From Bradyrhizobium sp. YR681 (GTDB lineage Bacteria > Pseudomonadota > Alphaproteobacteria > Rhizobiales > Xanthobacteraceae), in contig NZ_AKIY01000027.1 in the NCBI RefSeq assembly GCF_000282615.1, forward strand, positions 1-38,900: a stretch of 38,900 bases of DNA, given 5' to 3'. Below are positions 36,704-38,900 of this stretch, one piece after another. The translations under genes were made by a program, and so were the position numbers. Every line of letters begins with the position of its first letter. The first letter of the stretch is position 1. The notes under the pieces were generated by a model. It saw nothing but the letters and a program-made list of their open reading frames with translations. It searched no databases and was not told the DNA's origin.

Positions 36704-36937
36704 ATGACCCCACGACCAATTCGCACCCTGCGCCAAAGCACAGCGCGCGCGAGCGCGAGAAGCGTTCCCCTGTTCACGGCCGACGAGGCGTGGAGCCGAA
36801 CGAACGCGGATCGGCGTCTGGCCGGCGAGACGGACGACCAGGATTCGATGCTCGAACCCGGCTTCTGGATGACCGCCATGGTCGCGTTCTTGCCCACGGT
36901 CGCGGGCTGCCTCTATCTCTTCCTGACCCAGGGATGA
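36704..36937 (+). CDS. Small single-pass membrane protein of unknown function
   Basis: The 77-residue product has a basic, Arg/Thr-rich N-terminal half (TPRPIRTLRQSTARASARS) and one C-terminal membrane helix (about 55-74, FWMTAMVAFLPTVAGCLYLF). I do not recognise a family. The stop overlaps the start of the lipoprotein gene as ATGA (36934-36937), a sign of translational coupling that supports it as a real gene. No strong ribosome site is visible. Confidence 0.55.
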   Translation: MTPRPIRTLRQSTARASARSVPLFTADEAWSRTNADRRLAGETDDQDSMLEPGFWMTAMVAFLPTVAGCLYLFLTQG

Positions 36938-37299
36938 GGCGCGTATCGAGCGCGGCGGCTTCGTCCGCCGCCCTGGCGTTGTTGCTGGCGGGGTGTGCGT
37001 CAAGCGCGAATCTGCCTCCGGTCTATCATCCGCCGCGCAGCCCGAGCGCCAAGGCGGTGCAGGAGGGCGTCAAGAAGGCCGCCGCCGAGGTCAAGCTGAC
37101 CGGGAGACTCGAGACAACCGCGGTCCGTCCTACCAACCACGGGCCGGGGTCGTATTTCGTCTGCCTGAGGCTGGGCGGTGGTCCGTCCGATAAGCACCCT
37201 GCCTATTCGGTCTTTTTCGATGATGACGCCTACAAGGGCATCCAGAGCTCGGTGATCTTCGACGCCTGCGAAGTCCAGCCATGGGTTCCGTTCAATTGA
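36934..37299 (+). CDS. Small lipoprotein of unknown function
   Basis: The 121-residue protein has a lipoprotein signal peptide (lipobox LLAGC near residue 22) followed by a Pro-rich stretch (NLPPVYHPPRSPSA) and a compact domain with YFVCLRLGGGPSDKHPAYSVFF and an ending VIFDACEVQPWVPFN. Two cysteines in the domain could form a disulfide. I do not recognise the family. The start overlaps the stop of the small membrane protein gene, so expression is probably coupled. Confidence 0.75.
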   Translation: MRRVSSAAASSAALALLLAGCASSANLPPVYHPPRSPSAKAVQEGVKKAAAEVKLTGRLETTAVRPTNHGPGSYFVCLRLGGGPSDKHPAYSVFFDDDAYKGIQSSVIFDACEVQPWVPFN

Positions 37300-37442
37300 T
37301 GCCGGGCTGTCGGGTGGTAGGAATACGGACCCCGGCCGACGGGCGTCGCGTGCCCGGTTCCGTGCCCCAAAAACCACCCAATCGGTGGTCACTAAGCGCC
37401 TCGGGGGAGGACTCTGCCTCCTGTGGTGGGACTGCTGGACTG

Positions 37443-38384
37443 ATGGTTGATTTGAGGCGGCTAGTCGCGCTGGCAGTGGTTGCACTGCTCGCCTTGGGCA
37501 TCGGCACGGCCGTGGCCTCACCCGTCAAGTCCAAGCGCGCGGCGGCGACGCCCACCGCGCCACCTCCCGCTCCGCCCCCCGAGCCTCTGCCGCCGCCAAA
37601 AATCTACCTGTTCCGCGGCGCCATGGGGCCGATCTTCTCGACCGGCATGGACCGTCTCGAGGAGAAGCTGACGAAGGCCGGCTTCTCGGCCAACGTCTAC
37701 GAATTCACCATCTGCCGGTGGATCGGCGATCGCGCCATCGCCAGCTACAAGGAAAGCCCGGCGCCGATCGTGCTGATCGGCCATTCCATGGGCGGGCTGT
37801 GCTCGGTCGTGATCTCCGAGATGGCGGCCAAGGAAAACATCCCGATCAGCCTCGTCATCGCCATCGATCCTGCGCATGCGACCGGCGACGTACCGCTCAA
37901 TGTCGAGCGCTTCATCAACATCTTCCTGTCCGACAGCGTGCTCGGCGGCGGCGATGTCGTCGCCGTGCCCGGCTTTCGCGGCCACTATGCGAGCTACGAC
38001 CTCAAGGAGAACAGCCGCGTCTCGCACATCAACATCGAGAAGTCGGACGACATCCATCGCCAGATCGTCGACATGGTGACACAGCTGCCGCGCATCCCGC
38101 CCCAGACCCAGGGCGATGCCGTGCCGCTGCGCTATCTGGTCCCTGCGAATACGCTGGTGGAATTGTGGGACAGCGGCGTGCGGGTCCCGGTCCGTCGCGG
38201 CGATACCATGGAGAGCATCGCCGCGGCCAATCGCGTGCCGCTGTGGACGCTCGCCCAGAGCAATTCGCTGGCGGAGAACGCGCCGCTGACGCCGGGCCAG
38301 ACCATCATCGTCCCGCGCCATCTGACGCCGCCGGAGCCTGCGGCGGCGATGGCGACGCCTGCACCGCCGCCGGCGCGGCGGTAA
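37443..38384 (+). CDS. Exported alpha/beta-hydrolase-like protein with LysM domain (paralog 2)
   Basis: The 313-residue product has a signal peptide (about 5-25), a Pro-rich linker (36-52), and a hydrolase domain (about 53-215) with elbow GHSMG (S115), a likely acid D142 (AIDPAH) and a likely base H195 (VSHINI). A C-terminal LysM domain follows (about 247-294: VPVRRGDTMESIAAANRVPL, NSLAENAPLTPGQTIIVP). LysM binds peptidoglycan or chitin-like glycans, so the enzyme is probably held at the cell wall. The domain matches paralog 1 block by block (YLFRGAMGPIFSTGMD, ERFINIFLS). The substrate is unknown. ATG 37443 is the start next to the signal peptide. Confidence 0.85.
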   Translation: MVDLRRLVALAVVALLALGIGTAVASPVKSKRAAATPTAPPPAPPPEPLPPPKIYLFRGAMGPIFSTGMDRLEEKLTKAGFSANVYEFTICRWIGDRAIASYKESPAPIVLIGHSMGGLCSVVISEMAAKENIPISLVIAIDPAHATGDVPLNVERFINIFLSDSVLGGGDVVAVPGFRGHYASYDLKENSRVSHINIEKSDDIHRQIVDMVTQLPRIPPQTQGDAVPLRYLVPANTLVELWDSGVRVPVRRGDTMESIAAANRVPLWTLAQSNSLAENAPLTPGQTIIVPRHLTPPEPAAAMATPAPPPARR

Positions 38385-38402
38385 GTGGTCCCGGGCGGAT
38401 AA

Positions 38403-38436
38403 GGCCGGGAGGAGCAGTCTGACGCCCTCCGGCCTG
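38403..38436. terminator. Hairpin between the LysM gene and the convergent small gene
   Basis: GGCCGGGAGG and CCCTCCGGCC (38403-38434) pair with one offset base around a 12-base loop. It lies in the convergent gap after the LysM stop and before the - strand stop at 38451, so it may serve both sides. Confidence 0.4.
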
Positions 38437-38450
38437 ATCCAGTCATTCGC

Positions 38451-38702
38451 TCACTGATGCCGGGGCAGCCATCTCGATGCAGGTGTCGAGCGAGCCATGG
38501 TGGAAGCATGGCTCCCCGGCCGATAGGCGGCGGTGAGGAGCATTTGAAACAATGCCCTTTCACCCGCGTATTTGGCTGCGGCGCGGCCATTTTCGGACCC
38601 GTGCATGACCAGGCGTCCTTCCGTCGTGCAGACACGCCAACGCCAGGTCCGTCGGCCGCACCTCTTCAGGAACACTTCGAATGTCGGGAGGATATCGGAC
38701 AT
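38451..38702 (-). CDS. Small conserved protein of unknown function
   Basis: The 83-residue product opens MSDILPTFEVFLKRCGRRTW and contains RWRVCTTEGRLVMHGSENGR and YAGERALFQMLLTAAYR. I recall this pattern (FEVFLKRC-R-RTW-WRVCTTEG) from small proteins common in Bradyrhizobium, but their function is not known to me. It has no signal peptide. Its start is 5 bases from the stop of the upstream - strand gene, so the two probably form an operon. The C-terminal 20 residues are less conserved in character and may be a run-on. Confidence 0.7.
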   Translation of the reverse strand: MSDILPTFEVFLKRCGRRTWRWRVCTTEGRLVMHGSENGRAAAKYAGERALFQMLLTAAYRPGSHASTMARSTPASRWLPRHQ

Positions 38703-38707
38703 TTCAG

Positions 38708-38900
38708 TCAGCCGTGGATGCCTGCTGCCATGAGCGCGGATGCGTTCTCGATCCCCCGGTTTGGAGTGTCAAAGGCGAGCGGAAAGGTGGAGGCGGCGAG
38801 CTGCTCGATCGCGGAGCGTTCCTCGGCCAGGCGCTTCTCGATGAATTGCCGCTCGCACTCGGTCAGCTCGGTCTTGAGCAGCCGCCGATAGCGGCTGGGG
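38708..38900 (-). CDS. C-terminal part of a small hypothetical protein (cut by the window end)
   Basis: The - strand frame read from the window end gives 63 residues before TGA at 38710-38708: a helical, charged stretch (RYRRLLKTELTECERQFIEK, RLAEERSAIEQLA) and an end AGIHG. The heptad-like charge pattern suggests an alpha-helical protein. I do not recognise a family. The start lies beyond the window. It is 5 bases upstream of the small conserved gene. Confidence 0.65.
   Translation of the reverse strand, partial: PSRYRRLLKTELTECERQFIEKRLAEERSAIEQLAASTFPLAFDTPNRGIENASALMAAGIHG

Overview
The window is a GC-rich alphaproteobacterial chromosome segment, most likely from Bradyrhizobium or a close relative. 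Grounds: the gene order murB-ddl-ftsQ-ftsA-ftsZ / lpxC-bamD-recN-ligA, the FtsZ C-terminal peptide ([10 protein letters not shown]), an EcfG-type (general stress) promoter, and several families of dispersed palindromic repeats of the kind common in rhizobial genomes. I see no rRNA, tRNA, CRISPR array, transposase, integrase or phage gene.

Region 1 (1-12326, all + strand) is core envelope and division biology: the end of murB, a Ddl ligase with an unusual N-terminal motif, ftsQ-ftsA-ftsZ closed by a clear terminator, lpxC (lipid A), bamD (outer-membrane protein assembly), recN (double-strand break repair) and ligA (DNA ligase).

Region 2 (12327-23058) holds mostly single genes in alternating orientation: a Bcr/CflA-type exporter, an M24B aminopeptidase, an overlooked 59-residue basic protein, prmA, an orphan Flp pilin with a TTG start, a PYROXD2-like FAD oxidoreductase, a membrane-anchored spermidine-synthase-like protein and a periplasmic glycerophosphodiesterase. 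Dispersed palindromes sit in most of the gaps. One family (GTAGCCCGGATGGAGCG) occurs three times in the window, each time between convergent genes.

Region 3 (23216-28570) is the most interesting part. A fatty-acid desaturase, an AlgI/DltB-like MBOAT acyltransferase and an SGNH (AlgJ/DltD-like) protein run on the + strand. They converge, with a 3-bp gap, on an acyl carrier protein plus fatty acyl-AMP ligase pair on the - strand. Together these are the four protein types of the Gram-positive Dlt D-alanylation system, but with a fatty-acyl-AMP ligase in place of the alanine ligase. This suggests a fatty-acyl version that acylates an envelope component.

Region 4 (28795-38900) continues the envelope theme: an L,D-transpeptidase, a glycine-zipper protein, a YadGH-like ABC exporter, and two paralogous exported Ser-Asp-His hydrolases about 5 kb apart, one fused to a LysM domain. 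It also holds a PRC-barrel protein behind an EcfG-type promoter, a double-zinc-ribbon HExxH metalloprotease-like protein, and a TetR regulator divergent from a DUF3313-like lipoprotein with a perfect 10-bp-arm palindrome between them. The lipoprotein is broken by a one-base frameshift. A coupled small membrane protein/lipoprotein pair and two small - strand genes, one cut by the window end, complete the region.
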